From Lunularia cruciata (taxonomy: Eukaryota > Streptophyta > Marchantiopsida > Lunulariales > Lunulariaceae), in assembly GCA_948567375.1 (NCBI GenBank), contig OX419762.1, forward strand, positions 3,850,001 through 3,914,000: a stretch of 64,000 bases of DNA. Reading direction: 5' to 3'. A model generated the notes under the pieces. The model was given only the letters and a program-made list of their open reading frames with translations. It had not been told where the DNA came from and made no database searches. Position 1 is the first letter of the stretch; each line of letters begins with the position of its first letter. Position numbers and translations under genes: made by a program. Shown here piece by piece: positions 44,547-55,162 of this stretch.

Positions 44547-47500
44547 TTGTGCAGCCACCGGTCTGCACCAGCAAGTCCGGAGTGGTCAATATCAGCTTTC
44601 TTTAGTGGCATCTTCCAAATCACCTCCACAGCCAAAGTCACGATCTCTTTCCTCCTTGGCTCCCGATCGCCTCTTGAAAAGTTTAAGCCTTTTCCCTGCA
44701 TATGGCAGACGATGTTTAGTACCATCTAGCTCTCGCACACTGTAGGTGGCATTCCCGTGAACTTTGGTAACAACAAATGGGCCATGCCAACGGCGGGCAA
44801 ACTTCTTGAGGGTCGAATGTTGTACATCTAGGCTGTTATCAGAAATCAGCACCTAGTCCCCTTCATTGATAGGTATTGGTTGCAGTCGGTGAGTCTTGTC
44901 AAAGTATACTTTGTTCCTCAGCCGTGCTTCCTTCACCTTCTTGTGTGCCACTTGTATTCTCTATGGTGTCAGGTTAAAGTGCTCGATTCTGCATGTTATC
45001 AATTCCTCTGTAGACACATTATCCTCCCATTGAACAGTTCTCCAACTAACGATGTCCTCTTCCACAGGCATAATAGGTAAGTGCCTTGATACTAACTCAA
45101 TAGGTGGCATCCCAATTACCGAGCTGCAAGTTAACCTATCAGCCATAAGTGCTAAGGGCAGCAAATCAGGCCATCTGTATGTCTCACCTTAACAAGCCTT
45201 CACCAAAGCATTCACTATCGACGGATGACCTCATTCACTCTTACCATTGGCTTCCGGATTGTAGGCAGTAGTCAAGTTCAGCTTGATATTGAACTTAGCA
45301 AAGAAGTCAGCTGCTTCCCTTGCATCCAATTCACCTCAATTTGCCCTCATCCGGTAGAAACATCCGTGCCTGGCAATGATATCCTCTAAGACAAACCAAC
45401 ACACCTATTGGGTATGTGTAGACAAAAATGCTCTTCCTTCCACATAATTAGACAAGTCTTCCCTAGCTAGTACTAGATATTTAGCTCCTCGGACTCCTAA
45501 AGGCATATGAACCAAGTCCAAAACCCACTGAAAATGGAGATTCAGCGGATAAGTAGGTTTCAACCCATCTCTGTGCCTTACTTGGGAGTAGATCTGACAG
45601 ATTTCATAGGTTTCCACATACCACCATACCTCTGTATAAATACCTGGCCACCAGTACAAACCCCAGATGCGCTCGCATGTACCCTGAACCCCACAATGTT
45701 TGGCAGCATCCGTGTCGTGCGACTCCCATAGCACTCTTCGCTTCGTCTCCTCATCTCCCAACACTCTCAGTGGAACTCCATAGCTGCCCTTGGGCCTTTG
45801 CCAGAGATACCCGTCCTTCAACAAGAATTTTCCTGATCTCCTTCTAATCTTCTCAAATTCTTCCCTGGTCCATTTAGAGTTCTTCTCTAGAGAACTAAGA
45901 TACTTTCCAACAGCCAGAAGATTATCCTTGTACAGTTCTTCTCTAAAGGGTAAGTTCAAGTCCAGCTCATGCACATCCACCATACAGTCATTTTCAGCTC
46001 CTTCATAACATGCTCTAGACAACATATCAGCTACCGGATTGTCCTTCCCAGCTATGTACCTTAGCTATGGATTAAACATCCGAATGAATGCTATCTAGTG
46101 CAACATGGCAATGTCTGGAGTGTCACAGTTGGCAACCACTCCAAGCAGCGGCAAGCAATCTATCTCTAGGATGACATTGGTCCCTATTAGGCAGTTTCTA
46201 TCCTGTCTTAGTGTTATCTTGGCACCCCACAATTCCCGTTTGATCTAAGGGTACCTCCGTTGCCGTTCCGTGAAGATCTTTGCTCCAAACCTTGTTGCAA
46301 ATCTGCTGCCGTTCTCGTCGTCTTGGCCCATAGCCCAACCAGCAGCGTAGGGACTTGAGTCAACCATAACTATAATTGGTCATCCACAGTGGTAGTCAAG
46401 CGGGTGGAGCACAGGCGGGTTCTGCAGCACTTTCTTCAGTTTTGCCATAGCAACCAAATGTTCCGGTCTCCAAACAAACCTGATCCTTTTCCTCAAAAGC
46501 TGGTAGAGCGGCTCTGCAACATGACCAAAGTGCAGAATCCATATATGGTAGAAAACACATGCCCCTAAGAACCTTCTTACCTCCTGAACCGAGGAACAGT
46601 CCTTGGTCTTCCCAATTATGTCCACCTTCTCCGCATTTGGCTTCCTCCCATACGAGCCACATAGGTGTCCCACCACAAGGATTTCTCCAAGTCCAAATGC
46701 CGACTTCTCCCTAGAGAGAGTCACCCCCGCTTCCATCAACCTTCTCAGTATTGCTTCCACATCCTGAATATGATCCATGACAAACCTCCTAATACCTCCA
46801 TCCATCAAAGTTTCATCCTTCTCGCTCTCTATGCAGCCCTTGACAGGTATATCATCTAGGAATGGACGGGTCTTCTCGGAGTTAAAAGATTGTAGAATTT
46901 GATTCACAGTGCTATGCGCCACAGAGTTAGTAGCCCCCATTGGGAGAGTACACATACGCATCAGTCCTAACGGTGTTGGCATCGTGGTTGTGTCTCGGCT
47001 CCCTTCAGCAAGCTGAAATTGATCATAGCCTGAGTACAAATCTCCTATAGAGTAGATTGCCCTCCCTGCAAACTCCTCAGTGAACTCATCCACAGCCGGT
47101 CCAACACCAAAATTCCAAATTGTTACCTTATTTGGCGGTTGCATATCCTATATGAACCGCAACTTACCATTCTTCTTCCGGACGGTGAACCAGCAATTTG
47201 AGTATGGCGCTTCTGATGGTTCTAAAATCTTTGCCTGAACTTTCTCCTTCAATAGTTCTATCAGCTGGGGCAGAAGTGCCTTTGGCACTGGTATTGGCCT
47301 CAGATCCCATAGTATATGCAAAACCGTGAAAATTATCATCGATGTGATTTCATGTGGGTTCACACACCCAATCTCCTCAATCTTGAAAGCAAAAGCTTTC
47401 CCTCACTTCCCAATCATTTCCTTAAATGCATGGCACTCAACTTCTGTGAGCAAACCATCCCCTCCAACTGTAAGCTCACCCAAGGTCTTTTCAGTAAATG

Positions 47501-47809
47501 AATGACCAATATCCTTTTCCTGTCTTAGTCTCGGTTCCTCTCTAGTCCTACGCAACAATTTAGAAGCATCCAATGGCAATGGGACAGCAATAGGACAAAC
47601 CTTTTTTTCCACTATTTTGTATTTAGTGTCACATCTCACTTTATGAACCAACTTTGAAAGTGCTTCATGAAGCTCCCTTCCTATTTCAATCACGGGTTCT
47701 CCTTTCTCCATTGCCCCGATCACCTTCAAGATTGCCCTACCTTCTCCCCAATCCTCCAACACTCCAATGATAGTCTTGCTATCATCCATTTCCCTTGCTG
47801 TTTTCAGAA

Positions 47810-47814
47810 CTCTC
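47810..47814. repeat. Target-site duplication of B3, ctctc
   Basis: ctctc precedes TGTGGTACCC at 47815 and recurs at 51493-51497 after TTGTCACA. C2 sequence continues on both sides. Confidence 0.9.
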
Positions 47815-48186
47815 TGTGGTACCCACATTTTTTGTTTTTCTAGGGTTGGTAGTGTTTAAGAAACAAAGTAAGCACAGAAAAGTCAAATTTTGTACAAAGA
47901 TGGACAGAAGTAACTGCAAAGGAAAGCCGAAGAAGCTGACATTGGATCCGATGATGGAGGTACTCGGAAGAGGAGTACGCCGGGAACGGTCCGAAGATCA
48001 CCATCTTTGGATTGGAAAACACAGGAAAGACAAAGACCATTTAACAACCTCTGCACATGGCAAGAAAGTACATTTCAAGAAACGGCGGGGGCAGGAGAAT
48101 CATGTCTTGACAATGACCGGGAGTGCACGCAGAAGAGAGAAAATCACCGACAAAATTGACTGAAGAATGACTATAATTTGGGGCAA

Positions 48187-48194
48187 TATAAAAT
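48187..48194 (+). promoter_or_regulatory. TATA box before the U3 frame (B3)
   Basis: TATAAAAT, about 72 bases before the first long-frame ATG at 48266. It is not identical in surroundings to the box in the other subfamily but lies in the same relative place. Confidence 0.45.
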
Positions 48195-48265
48195 TGTGAT
48201 TGCACAGGAGGAATTTGAACACTCTAAGTAAATTTCCAATTCCTTTGAGTAGTTTTCCTATAGTA

Positions 48266-50699
48266 ATGCGTGTCCAGAAGCCCATCAAGAGTGAAATTTT
48301 CCGAAACCCTGAGGGAGTTAGAGCATCTCGTCCAAGAGAGGGTCTGATCTTCCAACAGCGTAGAACAAGAGAACAAATCATGGCAAAGAAGTTGGCCAAC
48401 GCGCTGGCAGTGAGAGGTTTTGCAATTTGAAGAGTAGATGTAGTAGCTAGAATCAAAGTCTTGGTTAGACTTTGTATTACCTTTTTAGCATGGAACTGGA
48501 ATTTCAGTTTCCCGAGAGTGATGGCAAAGATCACTGCCAATAATTGTGAGGAGGGTCCCGAGGTGGAGGGGAAGAGAGGCAATCCAGCTCGATGGACTGA
48601 GTCGGATTGGAAATTAGTATTGGGGAGAGAAGCAGGAGAGCCGACAGGGGTCACCTTCTATCGGAAGTGTGATGTTGCAGAAGAGACGGCAGAGATCCAT
48701 AACTCATTTTTTGCTCCGAGAACTACAAATGGTTACAAGGTGGAATCCTATCGGGACCCGATCCAAAGAAGTATCGTGGGGGCGATGATGGCCATGTTCA
48801 AGCCAGAGCAAACAACCTACGTGACCATGCAGCAAGCAGTCTTCTTTCATCAAATGTTTGCAAGAGTACCAGTGAATTGAGCAAAGTGCTTCCATCACCA
48901 AACAAGGCAGATGGTGGTGAATTGGAGAACAGGCTTGCCACCGCATTATTTTGCACCATTTGCAGCTCACTTCTACTTTGGGCTGAACTTGCTAACCAAA
49001 GATGAGCGTCATCATATGGTGTTGCACATGCACTCCGATTTGAGATGGGAAGCAAATGAAGAGGAGCGTTAGTATACGCTGCATCTGCGAGCGAATGACG
49101 AGTACTTTGCAAGGAAGATCAAAGATGTTACCAGTCCGAAGACAAAGAAGCAAAGTAAACCCGAAGAAGCCAAGTCGTCACCCATACAATGAAAGACTTG
49201 GAGGCTGATGTTGAAGACCGCTAAAGTTGTAAGAGGGGCATCATCGGGATCGGAGTCTGATGAAGAAATGAGTCGCAAGAAGAAGACTCGGAAGAAGAAG
49301 AGCTCACATTGAAAAGTGAGGAGTATGGGAGCAAAAGTGAGGGAGAACCAGAAGTCCAGCAATCGGTGGTAATAAGTGAGGCTGGTGAGGCAATGGTGGA
49401 GAACAGGCCAAGACCCAAAGCGAAGGAGGAGTATCTCGTAGGGCCAAGTTCAAGAGGCAAAGACAAAGACAGTGCCAATACAATGAAGATACAAAGATCG
49501 CGACTTCGGATGAAGGAGCTGATGACAGAGGAGAAGACTCCAGACAAAGGTGACAAGGAAGAAGTAGAACAGTTTGGGATATCGTATTTGACAAAGGTAG
49601 TAACACCACTGCTTGAATTGTTGAAGGAGCATCAAAGAGTAATTCCCCAAGATCGCATGAAGTGGATGAACGAATTGCAGATGGTGAAGTATCTGTTGAA
49701 GGAAGTGCATGAGCTGCAAGAGCATCAAGTCCGAAGAAATAAAGAAATTGAAGATCTTCGTAGGGAAGAAGACTCAAGGAAGAAAACGCTGAGCCTGATA
49801 CAAGGAAGCTGCATAGAGAAGGAGAAGGAATTGCTGAAGCAAGCCGGAGAATTGAAGGAGCAGGCAATGTGGCTGAGCAAGATGAAGGAGGAAGTGAGTG
49901 ATGTGCGCATCAAAAATTTTCATTTGAAGGCAATGATCATCGTGATGGAGCAGGAGTTGGACATCTTGAAGTAGAGTGCCGCCGCAAAAGATCAAGCATG
50001 GCAGAGAGAGTTGACATCCAAGCACAAAGAAGAAGAGCGATTGCAAGAACTTGTTAAGAGCGTGGAACAACAGAATATGCAGTGGTCAGAGAGAAGAAGA
50101 TACTAGCTGCAGAATACAAAGACGAGTTGAAGATGTATCGTGCGGAATTAAAGGTAGAACGCTCTTGAGGATATGAGTCGGATTCAGTAGGAGACCTTGC
50201 GGGGAAATTAAGAGCGATCTTAAGCATAGAGGCTGAAGGAAGATTGGAAGAAGCTTGCCTACATGAGTTGAAACTACTTGTGCAGGAGACTAGGAAATGA
50301 ACAGCCAAGGACGTGGACATGAACACCTTGCTAATTCGGTTGAGAGAGCGTGTAGATAGGAAAATGTTAGAGGTAGAGAATAATGTTAGTCTTAGACTAG
50401 ATTTAGTCAATTCCAAATAAGAGAAGATTTGGAAGAGTGTGACAGTGGAAATGAAACCCGATGTTGGAGAAGTAGGAACTCAAGTGTCATCAGACTTGCT
50501 AATTGACACTTAAGAGAAGAGTGGGTCAAGAAATAAGAGTGTAGAAGGAGTAACCCAGAGCTCAATTGTAGACTATAGTGTAGAAGTTGTAGAATTAGTG
50601 AAGAAATTAGTAGAATCAGTCATACCTGAAGAAGGTGAAATAGTAAGAAGATCATTGGGTTTGGAAGCCGATGATGAAGTCGACATTGGATTGGGATAG
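48266..50699 (+). pseudogene. U3-encoded protein, diverged copy (B3)
   Basis: The ATG at 48266 (Met-Arg-Val-Gln-Lys-Pro) starts a frame that shares the block order of the B1 copies: ITFLAWNWNFSFPRVM near 48478, RGNPARWTESDWKLVLGREA near 48573, NGYKVESYRDPIQRSIVGAM near 48728, FFHQMFARVPVN near 48840, a 220-codon coiled coil 49309-49974 (Lys/Glu-rich, heptad-like), and the tail DEVDIGLG ending at a TAG (50697). Single stops or shifts lie near 48430, 48879, 49070-49300, 49972 and 50165. Blocks are retained while the rest has changed much, the pattern expected of past selection on protein. Confidence 0.83.
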
Positions 50700-50819
50700 A
50701 AGTCAATTTTGAGATAGGAAAGGACAAATATGAAATGATAGTTTGTCACTTGGGATCTATAGGTAGGAAAAGATGTTAGGAAGCGGTGTCTAGGTAGGCG
50801 AGTCTACCGTTTGCTTCAG

Positions 50820-50827
50820 TATTTAAG
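50820..50827 (+). promoter_or_regulatory. Probable core promoter for genomic RNA (B3)
   Basis: TATTTAAG lies 120 bases after the U3-frame stop; the same box lies at the same place in B2. Confidence 0.5.
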
Positions 50828-51497
50828 TGGAGCATTCACAGTAAGATGTTATTCGGTATTCATATTTCTGAAGATAGATAAAGCAAAGTGTTGTTCTAAG
50901 TACTCGTTGCTTAAGCTTAATTCCAGTTGTCAATTTTGTGTTTGTATTTGTGAGTGTGTGAAGAATTCTAAAGAGCAAGTCAGTGTGTCTATGGATGTCA
51001 GAATCTGCAGCCTTGATCTTCATTCTGTGTGTTTGATCTTGAGTGAAGTGCATCGGAGCAATGCCTTGACAGGTTTGAGAGGAATTGTAGTGTTGTTAGT
51101 ATTCTGCATTGGTGAGTACAGTACAAAGTTGATGTGAAGCAATTTCAATCGAGGAAGTTGTGCCTTCAGTGGAGGGGTGGAACACAATTCTGAGGCGAAA
51201 TCAGTCTTCGCAGTGAAGTGCCGTCTTTGGGAGAATCTGAATCATCACAATCAAGAGTTGTTTGGACATAATTTACTATGATGTGATTATATGTGTGTAT
51301 TCGTGACAAGTTGTCAAGATTGTGAGCTTGTTACTCTCTTCAGGGTGTAGTTTCTACCTAAGAGATTAAAGAAGCCATCAAGAAGAACTGCAATTGTGAC
51401 TTTCGTATTTGACCAATTCTGGATAGTATCTCTGCAGGAATGAACTTTACTTACCCGATTACTGCAAAAGTGATATTTGTCCGGTTGTCACACTCTC

Positions 51498-51550
51498 TCT
51501 TTCCCTTTCATTCTCTTCTGCAAAATTCCCGTGGTACTCCCTACATGTGC
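51498..51550 (-). other. Short piece of C2 between two insertions
   Basis: In minus sense these 53 bases carry the codons Cys-Arg-Glu-Tyr-His-Gly-Asn-Phe-Ala-Glu-Glu-Asn, with no recognised motif. They link the C2 gag side (63166 onward) to the pol side (47814). Confidence 0.6.
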
Positions 51551-52240
51551 TGTAACACCCATTTGTGCATGTGTGTGATATTGTGATATTTAGCTTGGTA
51601 TTACAAGTACTTAAGAGATATTATTTATAGAGATAAAGGATGGTGCTATATTAGTCATGGTTAGCTAAAGTTAGTCATAGCTAAGATAGAGTGGACCTTA
51701 CTTTAGAGGAAGTAGAAAAGATGAGCACCACTATTTTGGATTTTAGTGTGTTGACTTGGCATTATTCCTAGGTGTTTGGCTTTGAGGAAAGAGTTGAGAA
51801 CTCTTGGGCCCGCAAACCTTTTTGTTTTGGATTCTTCTTTATTCCAAGGATAGCCCATGTGAAGGAATCCTTGACTTAGTGGTTGGGTCAAGATAAGACC
51901 ACATGCTTAGGGGAATATGCCCATGTGAATGGATATTCCTTTCTACTTTTTGACTTTACTTGACTTTTAGTCTAGTAACTTGAGTTACTACGGTAATTAG
52001 TAACTTTGGTACGTAACTATTTCACAAGTATATAAACAAGGGGTGAGGAGGTACTCATCATCCTTTCATTTGCAACTATCTCTCTCTCATTGAGTTCTCT
52101 AGTGAGCAATGTCTTGAGTCTTGGAGTGTTAGCCTTGGAGGAGTATGCTGGAGTTGGGGTTCCTTGCCTTCTTAGTCCATGGTGCGCTACCATAATAGCC
52201 ATCAGAGGTTCATCCCAAGTGAGAGACAGGCCGGCTCACA
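51551..52240 (+). repeat. A1 5' LTR (690 bp)
   Basis: It runs TGTAACACCC to GGCCGGCTCACA. A TATATAAA box is at 52029-52036, so U3 is about 0.5 kb; R/U5 ends at 52240. Confidence 0.95.
52029..52036 (+). promoter_or_regulatory. TATA box of A1 5' LTR
   Basis: TATATAAA followed by caagggg; the same sequence is at 62954-62961 in the 3' LTR. Confidence 0.75.
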
Positions 52241-52244
52241 TTTT

Positions 52245-52261
52245 TGGTTCCGTTGCCGGGA
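52245..52261 (+). promoter_or_regulatory. Primer-binding site of A1
   Basis: TGGTTCCGTTGCCGGGA, four bases after the 5' LTR. It is close to the tRNA-Asp-type plant gypsy site and to the B1 site. Confidence 0.85.
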
Positions 52262-52281
52262 CCTCTCTAGAAGGCAAGATA

Positions 52282-52452
52282 ATGTTCCGCGTCCAATTCT
52301 ACATTAGGCAGAAGGAGGCTATGAGAGCTCACTTGGAGAGAACATTAGGAGAGGAGAGGGCTGAACTTATGTTAGAGAACCAAGATCCATTTGTATACCC
52401 TGTAGTTCATTATGATGTCTTTGAGGTGATTTTGTACATCTTGTACACATGA
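52282..52452 (+). CDS. Short conserved open frame after the primer site (56 codons)
   Basis: Met-Phe-Arg-Val-Gln-Phe-Tyr begins 20 bases after the primer site, and the frame ends at TGA 52450. It contains RQKEAMRAHLERTLGEERAE (helical, charged) and VVHYDVFEVILYILYT (hydrophobic end). The A2 copy keeps 44 or so of the codons similar, although its ATG is lost. A role is unknown; it could be a leader peptide, or the 5' exon of a spliced gag-type protein. Confidence 0.5.
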   Translation: MFRVQFYIRQKEAMRAHLERTLGEERAELMLENQDPFVYPVVHYDVFEVILYILYT

Positions 52453-53099
52453 GAGGAATTGCAGAGATTGTGTGAGGTGGATTGCAAATTTTGGGGATTA
52501 AGGTGATTTTGGGAAAAAATCTCAAGTTTGAGATCTGGACTTGAGATTTCTACACATGATAGCTAGGGTTATCTTTCAGTTAGCACACTTGAAATTATTG
52601 TGAGAGCTTCTATGCGCACTGGGCTAGAATTTTTGAAAGTTGATAGGGTAAAGTGCTCCCGTAACTGCATGCTATCTGGAAACTTGTACAGAGTCTGCCA
52701 TTTCTTCAATTTTCAGTAAATTGTCCTGAAATTTCCAAGAAAATTCAGTGCATTGTATCCTACCTGCTGCCACAAAAATTAGAGACAGATCGTTCTTGCA
52801 CAGGGAGTAATGAGTTTTTGAAGTGAATGGGGTGGTTTTTAGACCAAATCTGAAATATGGGTGCTAAATAGAAAGGTGTCTAGGCCAAATGGCTTGATGA
52901 AAAGATCTGAAATTTTGCAAGGAGGGACGCCCTGGAGTTTTAATCAAGTGTGCAAAATTTCAAAGGACTGTGACATATTGGTCGGGAGATTTGAGTGACA
53001 TTGTGAGGAAGGGTCAATTCTGCAAAGTGGAGATCTCATGCATGAGAAGTTTGAGATCAACAAAAAGCATGTTTAAGTGTTTAGATTCATCTTGGGAAC
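52453..53099 (+). other. A1 leader region without a supported gene
   Basis: Stops occur in all plus frames. A 61-codon piece (52970-53155) is shared with A2 (blocks DLSDIVRKGQFCKVEISCMR and MFKCLDSSWEHGGSSRVEIE), overlapping the start of the next frame. It may be the remains of an upstream coding part. Confidence 0.45.
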
Positions 53100-53573
53100 A
53101 TGGAGGGTCATCAAGAGTGGAAATTGAGATTATGCAAGGTTCCCCAAGGGTTTGAGGTGATTGTAGGGGTTGATTTGAGGAAAAGAGAGTTTACAATAGA
53201 ATTTGAAGAAAGTATTGAGAGGATCCAAAAACCTACACCACTTGGAGGAAAGAGTGAGTCTAAGTGCTTTCTATGTGGAGAGAAGGGACATAAGGCAAGT
53301 TCATGTCCATTGACCTTTGAGAGTAAGAGATTGAGGGAAAGGAGAGGCTTACTTGACTTGGGTTTGCATGTTGGACCTTCTTCACCAAGATTGGGAGGGA
53401 GAAGATCTAAGACCAAGGAGTTGTGTGAGGTTTGTGGAGTTGAAGGACTTCCAAAAGGACATGAGTGTAGTGGAGTAAAAGCACTTTTGGAAACTTTGGT
53501 GAAAGATCTTGGAGAGAGTCTAAGTACAGCTACAGAAATACTACCACCTTCATCAGCTAGTTCTCAAGATTAG
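53100..53573 (+). CDS. Extra zinc-knuckle protein upstream of gag (157 codons)
   Basis: The ATG at 53100 sits in ggaacATGGAG, a fair start context; a TAG lies upstream in frame. The frame holds a basic/acidic N-terminus (DLRKREFTIEFEESIERI), a classic CCHC knuckle CFLCGEKGHKASSC at residues ~56-69, a basic linker, and a second Cys cluster CEVCGVEGLPKGHEC at ~108-122, and ends SSASSQD. It is separate from gag, which has its own capsid domain (53810) and its own knuckle (58446). The same frame exists, broken, in A2 at 27591-28073. It probably binds nucleic acid; placement before gag recalls the extra frames described in Tat-lineage elements, though I recognise no shared domain. Confidence 0.72.
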   Translation: MEGHQEWKLRLCKVPQGFEVIVGVDLRKREFTIEFEESIERIQKPTPLGGKSESKCFLCGEKGHKASSCPLTFESKRLRERRGLLDLGLHVGPSSPRLGGRRSKTKELCEVCGVEGLPKGHECSGVKALLETLVKDLGESLSTATEILPPSSASSQD

Positions 53574-53748
53574 TGATGGAGATAATCTTTCAACTTATGG
53601 ATAAACTATCCATGAGAGTTAGATTAATATGCACTCTAGGATTTGATGTTGCTATAGAAATCTTGGAGCAACTTGAACCTTTTGTTTTCCCTAGAGTGGA
53701 TTATTCTCAGATGGTGTTAGTCATGTATATACTCTATTAGTAATAGAG

Positions 53749-53778
53749 TGAGAGAAAAAAAAAAAGAAAAAAAAAATT
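53749..53778. repeat. Short A-rich stretch
   Basis: Two runs of A interrupted by single G, between the zinc-knuckle frame and gag. Confidence 0.8.
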
Positions 53779-53809
53779 TGAGAGAAAAGAAAGATAGTGA
53801 GGGGTTAAG

Positions 53810-54354
53810 ATGGGAAAACTTCCAGTTTTCTTTGGCAAGGATGGAGAAGATGTGGAGGCCTTTGTGATAGACTTCAAGAGAGCTTGCATAGGAAACAATG
53901 AGAGGAGGAAGAATGAGTGGGCCTCATTATTACCAGATTTCTTTGAGGATGCAGCACTTACATGGTATGAGTCAGAATACCAAAAGAGAGAGAGGAGAGA
54001 GGGGGAAGAGGAGTCTTGGGAGACTTTGACTTCAGCACTCATTGAGAACTTTCTTCCTGATGAGAGTTATGAGAGATTGATGAGTGAGGTTACATTTCTC
54101 AAGCAAGGAGATGGAGAGAAAGTGAGAGGCTATGTGGAAAGAGTGGAAAAGTTGGAGTCCAGATTTCGCATAGTGTTGAGGAAAGGTGGGGATGATGTGG
54201 AGACTACAATGATTGGCATAGGGGCCATGCTCACCAAGAATTTTGTGGGAGGATTGAGACCACAAATAAGAAGCAAGGTGAGATATGAGAAACCTTCTTC
54301 CAAGGTTGAAGCTATCAAGATCGCAATTCGTATGGAGGAGAGTTTGGAAGGGGA
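53810..54354 (+). pseudogene. A1 gag, N-terminal capsid part, interrupted by B2
   Basis: From ATG 53810 (aagATGGGA): GKLPVFFGKDGEDVEAFVID, NEWASLLPDFFEDAALTWY, then ENFLPDESYERLMSEVTFL and LRKGGDDVETTMIGIGAML, up to SLEGD at the insertion site. This is the retrotransposon gag/capsid layout, with the aromatic ALTWY motif at residue ~52. The frame is open until the B2 LTR; the target duplication gggga lies in the Glu-Gly-Asp codons. The rest continues in frame at 58148, so only the nested LTR breaks gag here. Confidence 0.92.
54350..54354. repeat. Target-site duplication of B2, gggga
   Basis: gggga precedes TGTGACAACC at 54355 and recurs at 58143-58147 after GGGCACCACA. Confidence 0.95.
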
Positions 54355-55162
54355 TGTGACAACCCGGCAAATATCACTTTTGCGGTAATTGGGTAAGTAA
54401 AGTTCGTTCCCGCATGGATACGAGTCAGAAATGTCCAAATACAAAGCAAAGTAACAATTTCAATTCTTCTAGGTTGCGTCTTTAATCTCTTAGGTAGAAA
54501 CCACACCCAGAAGAGAGTAACAAGCATTGATTCGCAGTCTTGTCACAAATTCACACTCCATAATCACAACTCCATAATCACAACTCCATCAAATCTTTCC
54601 AAACAATCTTGATTGTGATGATTCAGGCTCTCCCAAAAATGGCACTTCACTGCAAAACGACTTCGCCTCAGAATTGTGTTCCACCCCTCCACCGAAGGCA
54701 CAACTTCCTTGATCGAAATTGCTTCATATCAACTTTGCACTGCACACACAAATGCAAAATACTACCAACACTACAATTCCTCTCAGATCTGTCAAGGCAT
54801 TGCTTCGATTGCACTTCACTCAAGATCAAACACACAAAATGAAGATCAAGGCTGTGGAATCCAACATCCAACAAACACATTGACTTGCACTTCAAATTTC
54901 TCCAAACATTCACAAACACAATTGCGAAATTGATACTCGGAATCAAGCTCAAGCGACGAGCACTGCTTCACAGCACTTTGCTTTATCTATTCTCAGAAAT
55001 AATGAGCACTGAACAACAATTTCCTACGAATGCCACTCTTAAATAGTGAAACAATCGACAGTTCTAACAACTATACCGTTTCTACAACAACTATTCTAAC
55101 CTGCAGATCCGAAATGACAATGCACCTCTTCATATCTGCCCCTTCAAATCTCAAATCTATTA

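Larger units (their letters stand above)
44531..47814 (-). pseudogene. C2 pol: RT, RNase H, integrase of an unusual lineage
   Basis: Order right to left: an uncharacterised segment with WGEGRAILKVIGAMEKGEP near 47730; RT with NCWFTVRKKNGKLRFI near 47160, SIGDLYSGYDQFQLAEGSRD near 47020, MCTLPMGATNSVAH near 46940, the catalytic FLDDIPVKG near 46850 and EVRRFLGACVFYHIWI near 46570; RNase H remnants 46380-46030; a zinc site CQIYSQVRHRDGLKP near 45590; integrase core near 45500-45100; C-terminal KKFARRWHGPFVVTKVHGNA near 44790. The usual MPFGLxNAPATFQ is replaced by LPMGATNSVAH. There are stops at 47145, 46378, 46250, 46065 and others. No DTG/DSG protease motif is visible between this region and gag. 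Confidence 0.88.
47815..51492 (+). mobile_element. Solo family B LTR (B3), diverged subfamily
   Basis: It runs from TGTGGTACCCACATTTTTTG to GTCCGGTTGTCACA (3678 bp), is flanked by ctctc, and has no internal region. It is the plus-strand equivalent of the B1 LTR but clearly more diverged than B2 is. A TATAAAAT at 48187 precedes the U3 frame and a TATTTAAG at 50820 follows it. It sits inside C2. Confidence 0.93.

Noticed and set aside
51541..51550. Target duplication for A1 (ctaca / gtaca)
   Set aside because: The match is four of five and would need five extra bases before the LTR, so it is not safe.
53749..53778. A-rich stretch as the tail of a LINE or SINE
   Set aside because: It lies between two frames of A1 with no duplicated flanks, and the A2 counterpart is just a leader sequence.
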